From: Bacteroidota bacterium
GTDB taxonomy: Bacteria; Bacteroidota; Bacteroidia; AKYH767-A; OLB10
Assembly: GCA_947453935.1 (NCBI GenBank)
Contig: CANGJU010000012.1
Coordinates: 1 to 36,881 of the forward strand
Direction of reading: 5' to 3'
Length of the DNA stretch: 36,881 nt
Position 1 is the stretch's first letter. Every line of letters begins with the position of its first letter. A program made the translations under genes and the position numbers. The notes under the pieces were generated by a model. That model saw nothing but the letters and a program-made list of their open reading frames with translations, did not search any database and had not been told where the DNA came from. This document shows, in pieces, positions 8,438 through 17,932 of the stretch.

Positions 8438-10903
8438 ATGTTCGTAATTAAAAGAGATGGTAAACAGGAAACAGTAAAGTTTGACAAAATTACTGCCCGT
8501 ATTCAGAAACTTTGCTATGGTCTTTCACCAGACCATGTTAGTGCACAAATAGTTGCACAAAAAGTAATTGAAGGGGTATTTAATGGTGTTACCACTACTG
8601 AGCTGGATAACCTTGCTGCTGAAACAGCTGCCTCTTTAACTACGCGTCACCCTGATTTTGCGCAACTTGCATCGCGCATCGCGGTATCGAACCTACATAA
8701 GAATACTAAAAAAGGATTCACGGAAACAATGCGTGACCTTTATACTTTCATCGATCCAAAAACTGGAAAGAATGCTTCATTAATTGCAGAAGACGTGATG
8801 CAAATAATTGAGAACAATTCAGATCTTTTAGATTCAAGTATCATTTACGATCGTGATTTTGGATATGATTATTTCGGTTTCAAGACTTTAGAAAAATCTT
8901 ACCTATTAAGAATCAACGGAAAAGTAGTTGAGCGTCCGCAACATATGTTAATGCGCGTTTCAGTAGGTATTCATAAAACGGATGTAGAATCAGCTATTCA
9001 TACTTATAACTTAATGAGTGAGCGCTGGTTCACACATGCAACACCAACTTTATTCAATTCTGGTACTCCAAAACCTCAACTAAGTTCTTGCTTCTTATTA
9101 CAGATGCAAAATGATAGTATCGATGGAATCTACAATACATTAAAACAAACAGCTCAGATTTCACAATCGGCTGGTGGTATCGGACTAAGCTTACATAATA
9201 TCCGCGCTACGGGTTCTTATATCCGTGGAACAAACGGAACAAGTAACGGAATCGTACCGATGTTACGCGTGTTCAATGATACTGCTCGTTACGTAGATCA
9301 AGGTGGTGGAAAGCGTAAAGGTTCTTTCGCAGTTTACTTAGAGCCTTGGCATGCAGATATTTTCGAATTCCTTGAGTTAAAGAAAAACCATGGTAAAGAA
9401 GAATTACGTGCGCGTGATTTATTCTATGCTCTTTGGATCTGCGATTTATTCATGAAGCGTGTGAAAGCAGAAGACCAATGGAGTTTGTTCTGTCCGAATG
9501 AAGCACCAGGATTAGATGAGTGCTATGGAGCAGAGTTCGAAGCTTTATATACGCGTTATGAATCAGAAGGCCGTGCAAGAAAAACAATTCCTGCTCGTGA
9601 ACTTTGGACAGCTATCTTAGAATCGCAAATTGAAACGGGTACTCCTTATATGTTATACAAGGATGCTTGTAACGAAAAGAGCAATCAGAAAAATTTAGGT
9701 ACAATCAAGAGTTCAAACTTATGTACGGAGATTGTTGAATATACAGCACCAGACGAAGTTGCAGTTTGTAACTTAGCTTCTATTGCTTTACCTCGCTTCG
9801 TTATTAACGGAAAGTTTGATCACCAAAAGTTATTTGAAATTACTTACACTGCTACGAAGAATTTAAATCGTATCATTGATGAGAACTATTACCCAGTTGT
9901 TGAAGCTCGTAATAGTAATATGCGTCATCGTCCTATCGGATTAGGTGTGCAAGGATTAGCAGATGCATTTATCATGATGCGTTATCCTTTTGAAAGTGAA
10001 GAAGCAAGAACGTTGAATCGTGAAATTTTTGAAACGATTTACTACGCAGCTATGACCGCTTCTAAAGATTTAGCGAAAGTAGAAGGAACGTATTCAACGT
10101 ATGAAGGATCTCCAATATCTCAAGGTATCTTCCAATTTGATATGTGGAATGTAAAACCAACAGATCGTTGGGAGTGGGATGTACTTCGTGAAGAAGTGAA
10201 GAAATATGGTGTGCGTAATTCATTGTTACTTGCTCCAATGCCAACAGCATCTACTTCTCAAATCTTAGGTAATAACGAATGTTTCGAACCATATACAACG
10301 AATATTTATAACCGTCGTGTGTTAAGCGGTGAGTTCATTGTGGTGAACAAGCATTTATTAATGGATTTAGTGCGTTTAGGATTATGGGATAATTCAATGA
10401 AGAACAAAATCATTTCTGCAAATGGTTCAATTCAAAATATCCCTGAAATTCCTCAAGACATTAAAGAGCTTTACAAAACTGTTTGGGAAATTAAACAACG
10501 TACCATCATCGATATGGCTGCCGACCGTGGTGCTTATATCTGCCAAAGTCAGTCGTTGAATTTATTTATCGCTGAGCCAAACTTCGCTAAGCTTACATCA
10601 ATGCATTTCTACGGATGGGAGCGCGGCTTGAAAACAGGTATGTACTATTTAAGAACAAAACCTGCTGCATCAGCAATTAAGTTTACTGTCGATAAACAAT
10701 ACGAAGCAGCGCCAGTTGCTGCTGAAGTAGCATCGATAAATACAGAAGCAATGGTTGTTACTGCAACAAGTACAGTTCCTGAAACTCCATCATCAACAGC
10801 AAAACCAGTAGCAGATGATTTCACAACTGACTATGTAAATGCTGCTAGTGAGATCTCTTGTTCATTAGATAATCCAGAAGGTTGCATTAGCTGCAGCGGA
10901 TAA
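8438..10903 (+). CDS. nrdA: Ribonucleoside-diphosphate reductase, class Ia alpha subunit
   Basis: This 821-residue enzyme makes dNDPs from NDPs. Residues 1 to about 90 are an ATP-cone, the allosteric activity site. The active-site cysteines are C218 (LSSCFL) and C615 (NECFEPY), which form the redox pair, and C429 (SNLCTE), the thiyl radical site, with N427 and E431 beside it. The C-terminus ends in a flexible Ala/Thr/Pro-rich tail carrying CISCSG, the thioredoxin-exchange CxxC. Length fits the NrdA family. The beta subunit gene nrdB, usually adjacent, is not present on either side, so it must lie elsewhere. The gene is preceded by a folded leader and followed by a strong terminator, so it is probably monocistronic. 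Confidence 0.97.
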   Translation: MFVIKRDGKQETVKFDKITARIQKLCYGLSPDHVSAQIVAQKVIEGVFNGVTTTELDNLAAETAASLTTRHPDFAQLASRIAVSNLHKNTKKGFTETMRDLYTFIDPKTGKNASLIAEDVMQIIENNSDLLDSSIIYDRDFGYDYFGFKTLEKSYLLRINGKVVERPQHMLMRVSVGIHKTDVESAIHTYNLMSERWFTHATPTLFNSGTPKPQLSSCFLLQMQNDSIDGIYNTLKQTAQISQSAGGIGLSLHNIRATGSYIRGTNGTSNGIVPMLRVFNDTARYVDQGGGKRKGSFAVYLEPWHADIFEFLELKKNHGKEELRARDLFYALWICDLFMKRVKAEDQWSLFCPNEAPGLDECYGAEFEALYTRYESEGRARKTIPARELWTAILESQIETGTPYMLYKDACNEKSNQKNLGTIKSSNLCTEIVEYTAPDEVAVCNLASIALPRFVINGKFDHQKLFEITYTATKNLNRIIDENYYPVVEARNSNMRHRPIGLGVQGLADAFIMMRYPFESEEARTLNREIFETIYYAAMTASKDLAKVEGTYSTYEGSPISQGIFQFDMWNVKPTDRWEWDVLREEVKKYGVRNSLLLAPMPTASTSQILGNNECFEPYTTNIYNRRVLSGEFIVVNKHLLMDLVRLGLWDNSMKNKIISANGSIQNIPEIPQDIKELYKTVWEIKQRTIIDMAADRGAYICQSQSLNLFIAEPNFAKLTSMHFYGWERGLKTGMYYLRTKPAASAIKFTVDKQYEAAPVAAEVASINTEAMVVTATSTVPETPSSTAKPVADDFTTDYVNAASEISCSLDNPEGCISCSG

Positions 10904-10930
10904 AAATACAATCTAACCATAAACCAACCC

Positions 10931-10965
10931 AGTCCTGAGTGTAATTTACTCGGGACTTTTTTTAT
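10931..10965 (+). terminator. Intrinsic terminator of nrdA
   Basis: AGTCCTGAGT (10931-10940) pairs with ACTCGGGACT (10948-10957) with one G-U pair and a 7-nt loop. A run of eight T follows directly. Confidence 0.9.
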
Positions 10966-10979
10966 ACATTAAAAATAAA

Positions 10980-11507
10980 TTACTCCTGAAAATATAATTT
11001 TCCGTCTTTACTCATCCCCACTGGAAAATCGATTCGTTGTTTCCAACCTTCTTCGTTGAGTTCAGGAATTACTTCGTCTGTCATGCGTTTTTCAAATAGC
11101 GCACGACATTTATCAATCACGGTTTGCTCTAAGTTGGAATTGGTAATTTTAAAAAAATCGACAGCCTGCGATGGGATATGTAAGAGTAACACCTGCGTAT
11201 AGCCGTCAATTTCATACACGTCGAGTACTTTAAAAAACGAGCCAGCGTTAATCACCATCATTCCGTATTTAGCCACTTCGGGTTGCAAACGACCTAAGTC
11301 CGCAGCTTTATTGCTTGCAATTAAATATCGTGTATTCCCTGTTGGATATCCGCCCATATGCGAGCAATCAATAAATGCAGGTTCTAAAAGTATTTGCTTC
11401 GGTTGATAGTTGGAAATTAATTCCGATGACAACTCTGTATCACGATAATACAGTGTTAATCCTGGGAATACTTCGTTGATTATTTTTTCTATTTCTTCGT
11501 TCGTCAT
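10980..11507 (-). CDS. Conserved-looking protein of unknown function
   Basis: I do not recognise a domain. From the ATG at 11507 the protein is about 175 residues, soluble, with no signal peptide or membrane segment, and has mixed alpha/beta character. It begins MTNEEIEKIINEVFPGLTLY. An in-frame ATG at 11603 would add 32 basic residues. I prefer 11507 because those residues look non-conserved and because TAAATTTG (minus strand, 11523-11516), a perfect -7 element, lies just before it. That would give an almost leaderless mRNA. The gene converges with nrdA and is isolated. Confidence 0.6.
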   Translation of the reverse strand: MTNEEIEKIINEVFPGLTLYYRDTELSSELISNYQPKQILLEPAFIDCSHMGGYPTGNTRYLIASNKAADLGRLQPEVAKYGMMVINAGSFFKVLDVYEIDGYTQVLLLHIPSQAVDFFKITNSNLEQTVIDKCRALFEKRMTDEVIPELNEEGWKQRIDFPVGMSKDGKLYFQE

Positions 11508-11663
11508 TGCTTTTGCAAATTTAATGTTATTAAATATTTTAATCACCTTAACCTTCGTCAAAAACCGAATAATCGGAGGCCGTTTACTATACGTATCATT
11601 CAATTTTAATTTTTAAATAAGGTCCGCATTAAAGTTATTGAGGAGATGCCGACTTTTTTTGAA

Positions 11664-11686
11664 GTGCCTGAGGTGTCTCGAAGGCC
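11664..11686. repeat. Degenerate copy of the CCTGAGG/CTCGAAGG dispersed repeat
   Basis: GTGCCTGAGG followed by TGTCTCGAAGGCC resembles the arms of the inverted repeat at 28534-28620 and the copy at 31766-31789. It lies in the gene-free stretch 11604-11921, which otherwise holds a perfect hairpin and a promoter. Confidence 0.4.
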
Positions 11687-11778
11687 AAAAAAAGTTGTGA
11701 CTTGCCATAAGGTTTTATACTTTAAGGTCTATACGGCTCGATTTTAAAATAGTAGTCTTGTATTAAAGACATACATCA

Positions 11779-11808
11779 AAAAGGGAGAAATATAAATTTC
11801 TCCCTTTT
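11779..11808. terminator. Perfect 12-bp inverted repeat, bidirectional terminator-like
   Basis: AAAAGGGAGAAA (11779-11790) and TTTCTCCCTTTT (11797-11808) are perfectly complementary around a 6-nt loop. A-rich and T-rich ends make it look like a terminator on either strand. No recognised gene ends here: the upstream gene points away and the downstream gene starts at 11922. It may insulate the next promoter or end an unseen short transcript. Confidence 0.5.
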
Positions 11809-11879
11809 AAAGAATGCTCTTATTATATGAATACGGCAATTTGTAAATCTTAAATCCAACCGTTTAATAAAACCATTAG

Positions 11880-11910
11880 TTTGTTATTTTAAAAATATTA
11901 ATTAATATTG
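11880..11910 (+). promoter_or_regulatory. Candidate promoter for the surface protein/GH5 pair
   Basis: TTTG (11880-11883), a 19-bp spacer and TAATATTG (11903-11910) give one mismatch to TTTG-N19-TAnnTTTG. The ATG at 11922 lies about 12 bp after the -7 element, implying a very short leader. Confidence 0.5.
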
Positions 11911-11921
11911 TAAAATACAAT

Positions 11922-13211
11922 ATGAAAAAACTGATATTCCTATTAATTCTTTTCATTTCAAGTTCGGCCTATTCTTTTGCACTATTAGGTGGTGAAATTA
12001 TATGTCGCAATATTAATGGGTTAAAGTATGAAACAACGCTTACGATTTATAGAGATACTATTGCAGGTAATATGCCGCTGAGTTATACTATTACCTATCA
12101 AGATTCTTCAAATACGATTATAGCATCACATATAGTAATTACGCCACAAATGATTTTAGGGCCTAATGGGTTTAAATCTTATAAATATATCGATACAATT
12201 ATTTTTCCTTTTACTGGTTCATTTAAAGCTGCCGCTTGGGATTGTTGCAGAGATAGTGTTAATAATATTTCCAGTGCTAATAATTTTGGAATGTACATCG
12301 ACTGTATGGTTTTAGTAGACGGAAACAACTCCACCCCCAAATTTTTATCAATGCCAATTACCTTAGCGCAAAATAATAAGTTGTTTTCCTATAACACAAC
12401 TCCTTTTGATTCGAATGGAGATTCTCTTTCATGGGAACTTTCTATCCCTTCTGATGCATCAATAGATAGTGCAAATGGCATCATAACTATTTTTCCACTT
12501 TCTTATGTGCTCCCACCCGCTGATTCATCCTTCCCTGTTAAAATGGATTCATTGACTGGCGATATTACATTTAAGCCTAATCAATCAGGCAAGTTTCAAA
12601 TTGTGGTAAAGATCAATGAATGGAGGAATGGGCAATTAATTGGATATATAACAAGAGACATGGAATTAGTTGTTATTCAGAGTATGAATGTAACACCCAA
12701 CGCAAATGCGCTAATTACAATTTTGCCTCAAGTAAATAACACAACATGGATTCAAGGTACCCCAACGCCAACAATAAATTTAAGTCCAGTTGAAAATTTA
12801 ACAATTGAATTTCATAGTGTAGATTCAACTAATTTTAATGGTCCATGGGCATTATATTATGGCTCTTCACTACAAAATACTTCTGCATATCACTATGAAT
12901 TCGTTTCGACTTATTGGTATGATGGATGGTTTGTTTGGTATCCAACCTCAAATAATATAAGTAACAATCCGTATTTTACGACACTAAGAGTTGCGGATGA
13001 ATATGGTTGGAACACCTTTTACAATGATTACACTTTCCGAATATTCGTATCAAACACCGCAACAAGCGTTAATGAAATCAGTAATGAAAGTAAATCGGTG
13101 TATATAAAATCTATTGATATATTAGGTCGAGATATAGACCCCAATCAAGCAGGATTTAGAATAGATGTTTATAGTGATGGTAAAACAAGAAAGGTGTTTC
13201 GAGGAGAATAA
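11922..13211 (+). CDS. Secreted surface protein of the GGEI...YRD type, unknown function
   Basis: This 429-residue protein has a signal peptide (MKKLIFLLILFISSSAYSFA). The mature N-terminus, GGEIICRNINGLKYETTLTIYRD, split as GGEI..., a Cys, KYE, and TIYRD, matches the opening of a family of large Bacteroidota surface proteins (SHLMGGEI-type). WDCCRD near residue 106 is also characteristic. The C-terminus, with DILGRD, then FRIDVYSDGKTRKV, resembles a shortened T9SS sorting domain. Export to the cell surface is therefore likely; the ligand is unknown. The gene is AT-rich and probably co-transcribed with the glycoside hydrolase 47 bp downstream. Confidence 0.75.
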   Translation: MKKLIFLLILFISSSAYSFALLGGEIICRNINGLKYETTLTIYRDTIAGNMPLSYTITYQDSSNTIIASHIVITPQMILGPNGFKSYKYIDTIIFPFTGSFKAAAWDCCRDSVNNISSANNFGMYIDCMVLVDGNNSTPKFLSMPITLAQNNKLFSYNTTPFDSNGDSLSWELSIPSDASIDSANGIITIFPLSYVLPPADSSFPVKMDSLTGDITFKPNQSGKFQIVVKINEWRNGQLIGYITRDMELVVIQSMNVTPNANALITILPQVNNTTWIQGTPTPTINLSPVENLTIEFHSVDSTNFNGPWALYYGSSLQNTSAYHYEFVSTYWYDGWFVWYPTSNNISNNPYFTTLRVADEYGWNTFYNDYTFRIFVSNTATSVNEISNESKSVYIKSIDILGRDIDPNQAGFRIDVYSDGKTRKVFRGE

Positions 13212-13258
13212 AAAATTAAAACAAAATAATAAATTAAAAATATTTTCAAATTAACTTT

Positions 13259-14287
13259 ATGGGATATAGTGGAATTAGTATTCAATCACAGGGCCAAGGT
13301 GGAAGTGGCTCAGCAACATTTTTAGATATTCCATTTCTTCGAAATTCGGGCATCGAAACATTAGGTGTTCAAATAAAACCAACTCAGAGGCGAAAATTCA
13401 GTAATAATACAATTTCTTGGCAGCAAGCATTAGACGATGAACTTAATTGGGCATTAGCGATAATTCAAGCATGTAATAATCCAATTTTAAGGCAAATAAA
13501 AGTCATAATTAGATTTAACGACTTATCACCAACAGGCATTCCAAATACAATAGAGATGAATACAGAGGATTGGTGGAATAGTAATGATGCCCAGAATCTG
13601 GCGTTGGAATATTGGCGGCAAGTCTGTCAAAAGTTTTATGGACAAGATATATTTATGTTCGAGATTTTAAGTGAGCCGATAAGCATTGATTCGAGTGGGA
13701 CTGCTAATACTCCAGATCGGACTATATTAGGCGATTTTTATCAAAAGGCTTTAAACATCGTAAGAAGTTATAATAGCAATGCTTATTTTCTTTTATCCCC
13801 TGGACCTTATGGTCGTTTTGTTGACTATACGAATGGTCAATTTTCACCATTTACAATCTATGATTCAGCACCAAGACACTTACTAATGTATGGGTTTCAC
13901 ATGTATGAACAGCATAAATATACACACCAAGGAATTAATCAAACGTTTAGACCTGAATTTTATTCATCAACAACAGGATATGGACTTAATATGATTAATG
14001 ATTTTATAAGTATTTCTGCTTGGTCTCAACAGTATGGTTATCCAATATATATGGGCGAGTTCAATGCAGTGAGATATAGTCCTAACGCATTAGATTGGGT
14101 GAGAGATGTTATTACATATGCCAAACAATTTGATTTTCATTGGTCATTTTTTGCATACAAACCAAATTATGAATTATGGGACCCTTTTTATGATGTCCAA
14201 AATCCTTCTGCACCAGTGGTTAATTGGCAAGTTGGCTATGTAGGTAAAGCCACCTCATTATGGCAGTATTTAGTCACACAATTTTAA
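13259..14287 (+). CDS. Glycoside hydrolase, GH5 (clan A) cellulase-like
   Basis: The 342-residue protein appears to be only a TIM-barrel catalytic domain. The acid/base glutamate is probably E139 in FEILSEP, where the usual NEP of GH5 is SEP. The nucleophile is probably E267 in IYMGEFNA. HMYEQH near 218 and the Trp-rich end FHWSFFAYK also fit GH5. There is no signal peptide, and an in-frame stop only 8 codons upstream rules out a longer N-terminus. Either it acts in the cytoplasm or it is exported in an unusual way. Polysaccharide or oligosaccharide cleavage is likely; the exact substrate is not visible. It follows the surface protein by 47 bp and probably shares its mRNA. Confidence 0.75.
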   Translation: MGYSGISIQSQGQGGSGSATFLDIPFLRNSGIETLGVQIKPTQRRKFSNNTISWQQALDDELNWALAIIQACNNPILRQIKVIIRFNDLSPTGIPNTIEMNTEDWWNSNDAQNLALEYWRQVCQKFYGQDIFMFEILSEPISIDSSGTANTPDRTILGDFYQKALNIVRSYNSNAYFLLSPGPYGRFVDYTNGQFSPFTIYDSAPRHLLMYGFHMYEQHKYTHQGINQTFRPEFYSSTTGYGLNMINDFISISAWSQQYGYPIYMGEFNAVRYSPNALDWVRDVITYAKQFDFHWSFFAYKPNYELWDPFYDVQNPSAPVVNWQVGYVGKATSLWQYLVTQF

Positions 14288-14349
14288 AGTTTATTATAGT
14301 TTTTTCAGAAAAGTATAATTACTGTTAAATTGATTTTAAATAATTAATT

Positions 14350-14386
14350 AATAGGTTATTTCAAATGATTAGACCTATTTTATTTT
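14350..14386 (+). terminator. Terminator after the GH5 gene
   Basis: AATAGGT (14350-14356) pairs with ACCTATT (14373-14379), followed by TTATTTTG. The stem is only 7 bp and AT-rich. It lies between convergent genes. Confidence 0.45.
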
Positions 14387-14397
14387 GCCTTAAACTC

Positions 14398-16077
14398 TTA
14401 AAAAGTAACACTCACTAAACTCTCTACTTTATCCCTAACAATCTTCACTTGCACGGTATCTCCTTTAGAGAATTTACCAAGCGCTTTCATGTAACTCATC
14501 ATATCCACTACTTTTTCTTCTCCTATTTGCGTTACAATATCACCTGCTTTTAATCCTGCTTTTGCAGCTGGTTTGTTTTCGCTCACACCATCAATGCGCA
14601 TTCCTGCTCCATCAAAGGCATAATCCGGAACAACACCTAATGTTACTTTAAATCGTGGAGCATCTTCGTTGTTCTCTTCTTTCGTCTTGATGAAATTTAA
14701 TTTTCCTTTATCATCTAATCGCTGTACTAATTGAACAATGTAATTCATGATGGCTACTTCTCCAGGATAGTTGATTAAATTTTCATCATCGCTTGGCTTA
14801 TGATAATCGTTGTGTGTACCACTGAAAAAATGTAGCACCGGAATATCTTTCAAATAAAAAGAAGTATGATCCGAAGGACCAACACCTGATTCAGTTGTTT
14901 TTGTTTTTAAACTATCTACTTTAATATAGTTCATCGTAATCTTCCAAGCATCAGAAGTTCCAACTCCGTTTATCAAAACAGTCGGTTCTTCTTTTTTCAA
15001 ACGACCAACCATATCCATGTTTAACATGTAGTTCATCTTGTTTAAAGCGAGTGTAGGATTCTTCACAAAATAACCAGAGCCTAATAATCCTTTCTCTTCT
15101 CCCGAATAAGCCATGATTAAATAATTGTTCCCTTTCGGTCCGTTTGCTTTTAAATAACGCGCTAATTCAATCAATGCTGCTGTACCGCTTGCATTATCAT
15201 CTGCGCCATTATGCACTGCTGGTTCTCCTCTGTAAAGCGATTCTTGTCCGCCCATACCTAAATGATCGTAATGCGCACCAATCACAACCGTGTTTTCAGC
15301 TTTATTATCTATGAACCCAATAATATTATGTCCACTGACTTCCTCTTTGTGAAGTTTTGTCGTCATACTTACATTACAACTTCCATTCTTTAATTGCGTT
15401 GCCATTGCACCTTTCACAAACGCAACGGGAATGCTACTCACGGTAATGCGTTTACTAAAATCAATTTCAGGATCTTGTTCAGCTGTACTGCTGTTGATGA
15501 AAATAACTCCCATTGCTCCGAATTTAATCGCATTGTTAATTCGCGTACGGATATCTGCGTCATCGCTATACTTACTATGCGGACCAGCGTGATCAGGAGT
15601 TCCATATTCCATTACCAGAATAAATGGTAAGCGGTCGGTAGCTTGTAGCTCTGCATAATCATTAAAATTATTTTTGGTAGAAATAATTCCGTAGTTCATA
15701 TACTTGGTTTTACCACTGATGCTTGTATCATTCGAATAAGGAAGCAAGAAAAAATCATCATTTGCTTTCGCTGCTTGATTGTTTATTGTCATAGCACAAG
15801 AAGCATCCATGCTCACCGACTTTACAAACTTGAATTCCTGTAAGTAGCCGTTCGTACCTTTTTCTTTCAAGCCAATTTCTTTGAATTGTTTACTGATGTA
15901 AGTATAAGCTAACACTTCACCCTTAGTACCAGGCTCTCGTCCGCCAAACTCATCCGACGCAAGCGTAGAAATGTGCTTTTTCAGATTAGGAATTACTTTC
16001 GCATCGTTCAGCTGTGCATACCCGTTAGTAATGGTAATTGTTGCAACAGCAATCAGTAATAAAATTCTTTTTTTCAT
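14398..16077 (-). CDS. Secreted M28 family zinc peptidase with PA insert and C-terminal PDZ domain
   Basis: Starting at 16077 the protein has 559 residues and a signal peptide (MKKRILLLIAVATITITNGYAQ). An upstream ATG at 16095 would overlap the lysS terminator, so I reject it. A PA-like insert precedes the M28 domain. All metal ligands are visible: His in VIGAHYDH, Asp in NGADDN, catalytic Glu and ligand Glu in YSGEEKG, Asp in LNMDMVGR, and His in YHKPSDD. This arrangement fits a two-zinc aminopeptidase. The last 85 residues form a PDZ domain (GVSENKPAAKAGLKAGD) that may bind substrate C-termini. It probably degrades peptides in the periplasm or outside the cell. It lies downstream of lysS but has its own transcription signals. 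Confidence 0.92.
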   Translation of the reverse strand: MKKRILLLIAVATITITNGYAQLNDAKVIPNLKKHISTLASDEFGGREPGTKGEVLAYTYISKQFKEIGLKEKGTNGYLQEFKFVKSVSMDASCAMTINNQAAKANDDFFLLPYSNDTSISGKTKYMNYGIISTKNNFNDYAELQATDRLPFILVMEYGTPDHAGPHSKYSDDADIRTRINNAIKFGAMGVIFINSSTAEQDPEIDFSKRITVSSIPVAFVKGAMATQLKNGSCNVSMTTKLHKEEVSGHNIIGFIDNKAENTVVIGAHYDHLGMGGQESLYRGEPAVHNGADDNASGTAALIELARYLKANGPKGNNYLIMAYSGEEKGLLGSGYFVKNPTLALNKMNYMLNMDMVGRLKKEEPTVLINGVGTSDAWKITMNYIKVDSLKTKTTESGVGPSDHTSFYLKDIPVLHFFSGTHNDYHKPSDDENLINYPGEVAIMNYIVQLVQRLDDKGKLNFIKTKEENNEDAPRFKVTLGVVPDYAFDGAGMRIDGVSENKPAAKAGLKAGDIVTQIGEEKVVDMMSYMKALGKFSKGDTVQVKIVRDKVESLVSVTF

Positions 16078-16089
16078 AAAATTCAGTTT

Positions 16090-16119
16090 AAACAAAAAGA
16101 CCGGAATTAACCGGCCTTT
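16090..16119 (-). terminator. Intrinsic terminator of lysS
   Basis: Read on the minus strand, AAAGGCCGG pairs with CCGGTCTTT (plus coordinates 16111-16119 and 16096-16104; one G-U) around a 6-nt loop, followed by TTGTTT. It starts 5 bp after the lysS stop. Confidence 0.85.
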
Positions 16120-16123
16120 CTTA

Positions 16124-17842
16124 TTACGACATCCAACTCTTCACATCGTCTAAAGAAGGAAGAGATGATTCAATTTTTAATTTCTTTCGCATTCCGCCTA
16201 AATCGTTAAACAACTTATTAGGGTTCATTGTTTTTAATTGCTGACTGGTTGTGATGCCCATCTTCATCAACACTTCGTCCCAAGGAGAAGGAACACCATC
16301 TAATACTGCCTCTTCTTTCACAACGCCTGCACCTGTTAATTCAGGGCGCATCTGAGGGAAGAATAATACATCTTGAATAGAAGGAGAGTTCGTCATAATC
16401 ATCGATAGACGATCAATACCAATTCCTAATCCTGAGGTAGGAGGCATCCCGAATTCAATTGCACGAAGGAAATCTTCATCTAGCATCATCGCTTCTTCGT
16501 CGCCACGCTTACCAAGCTCTAATTGCTCTTCAAAACGCTTACGTTGATCGATAGGGTCATTTAACTCAGAGTACGCATTACAAATTTCTTTACCGTTACA
16601 AATTGCTTCAAAGCGTTCTACTAAACCTTCTTTGCTACGGTGCTTCTTCGCCAGCGGACTCATCTCAACAGGATAATCTGTAATGAATGTGGGCTGTATT
16701 AATTTCGGCTCACAAAATTCTCCGAAGATCTCATCAATAATTTTTCCTCTACCTAGTGATGCATCAACTTCAACACCTAACTTCTTCGCTGCTTCACGCA
16801 TCTCTGCTTCATTCATTTCAGAAATATCTACTCCTGTAAAATGTTGAATCGCTTCATACATTGTAAAACGTTTCCAAGGACGAGCGAAGTTAATCATGTG
16901 CTCACCAACCTGTACTTCTGTTTTACCGTGTAAGTCTAAAGCAATTTTCTCTACCATTGCTTCTACAGTTTCCATCATCCAGTTATAATCTTTGTACGCA
17001 ACATACAATTCCATTTGCGTAAACTCTGGATTATGAAAACGCGACATTCCTTCGTTGCGGAAATCTTTTGCAAATTCAAATACACCATCGTAACCACCAA
17101 CAATCAAACGCTTCAAGTAAAGCTCATTCGCAATACGTAAGTAAAGCGTCATGTCGAGTGTATTATGATGTGTTTTAAACGGACGAGCAGCAGCACCACC
17201 ATATAACGGTTGAAGAATAGGCGTTTCTACTTCTAAATATCCTTTCTCATTCAAGAATGAACGCATGCTGTTTACTAGCTTCGAACGCTTCACAAATGTT
17301 TCGCGTACATGTGGGTTCACAATTAAATCCACATAACGCTGACGATAACGTTGCTCAGGATCACTGAATGCATCGAACACTTCTCCGTCTTTTTCTTTCA
17401 CCGTTGGCAAAGGATGCAACGACTTAGAAAGAATCGTAAATTCAGAAACGTGAATAGAAAGTTCTCCCATTTGCGTGCGGAAAGCGTATCCCTTTGCACC
17501 TATGATATCACCCGTATCAATTAATTTTTTGAAAACAGTATTGTATAACGTCTTGTCTTCACCCGGACAAATTTCATCACGTTTAAAGTAAAGTTGAATT
17601 CTTCCTTGCGCATCTTGCAATTCAGCAAACGAAGCATTACCCATAATGCGGCGCGACATAATACGGCCAGCAACTACAACTTCTTTAAACGCATCCGGAT
17701 TAGCATCAAAGCCTGCATGAATTTGTTCTGAATAACAATTCACAGGATATAATGCAGCAGGGTAAGGATTAATACCCATGCTTAATAATTCTTCGAGACT
17801 CTTACGACGAAAAATCTCTTGTTCTGATAAATGTTGCGACAT
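16124..17842 (-). CDS. lysS: Lysyl-tRNA synthetase, class II
   Basis: This 572-residue enzyme charges tRNA-Lys. The N-terminal OB fold (about 60-165) binds the anticodon. The class II catalytic core includes motif 2 ([18 protein letters not shown], near residue 262) and motif 3 ([13 protein letters not shown]). The last 65 residues, from about [19 protein letters not shown] to KSWMS, extend beyond the E. coli enzyme. Such a tail with a predicted helical repeat is common in Bacteroidota LysRS. It has its own promoter and terminator. Confidence 0.97.
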   Translation of the reverse strand: MSQHLSEQEIFRRKSLEELLSMGINPYPAALYPVNCYSEQIHAGFDANPDAFKEVVVAGRIMSRRIMGNASFAELQDAQGRIQLYFKRDEICPGEDKTLYNTVFKKLIDTGDIIGAKGYAFRTQMGELSIHVSEFTILSKSLHPLPTVKEKDGEVFDAFSDPEQRYRQRYVDLIVNPHVRETFVKRSKLVNSMRSFLNEKGYLEVETPILQPLYGGAAARPFKTHHNTLDMTLYLRIANELYLKRLIVGGYDGVFEFAKDFRNEGMSRFHNPEFTQMELYVAYKDYNWMMETVEAMVEKIALDLHGKTEVQVGEHMINFARPWKRFTMYEAIQHFTGVDISEMNEAEMREAAKKLGVEVDASLGRGKIIDEIFGEFCEPKLIQPTFITDYPVEMSPLAKKHRSKEGLVERFEAICNGKEICNAYSELNDPIDQRKRFEEQLELGKRGDEEAMMLDEDFLRAIEFGMPPTSGLGIGIDRLSMIMTNSPSIQDVLFFPQMRPELTGAGVVKEEAVLDGVPSPWDEVLMKMGITTSQQLKTMNPNKLFNDLGGMRKKLKIESSLPSLDDVKSWMS

Positions 17843-17869
17843 ATTTCTTTTCCTTCACAAAGTAGTTTG

Positions 17870-17901
17870 CAAAGGTAAGAGATTTACCCTATTTTCTAGA
17901 A
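17870..17901 (-). promoter_or_regulatory. Candidate lysS promoter
   Basis: On the minus strand TACCTTTG (17877-17870) is a perfect TAnnTTTG element. TTCT 20 bp further upstream is only a weak -33. The predicted start of transcription is about 20 nt before the lysS ATG. Confidence 0.5.
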
Positions 17902-17932
17902 TGCCGATAAAGTAATAACCGTAAATTTTCTG

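Noticed and set aside
16078-16095. Longer N-terminus for the M28 peptidase
   Set aside because: It would reach the U-tract of the lysS terminator and would move the signal peptide inward.
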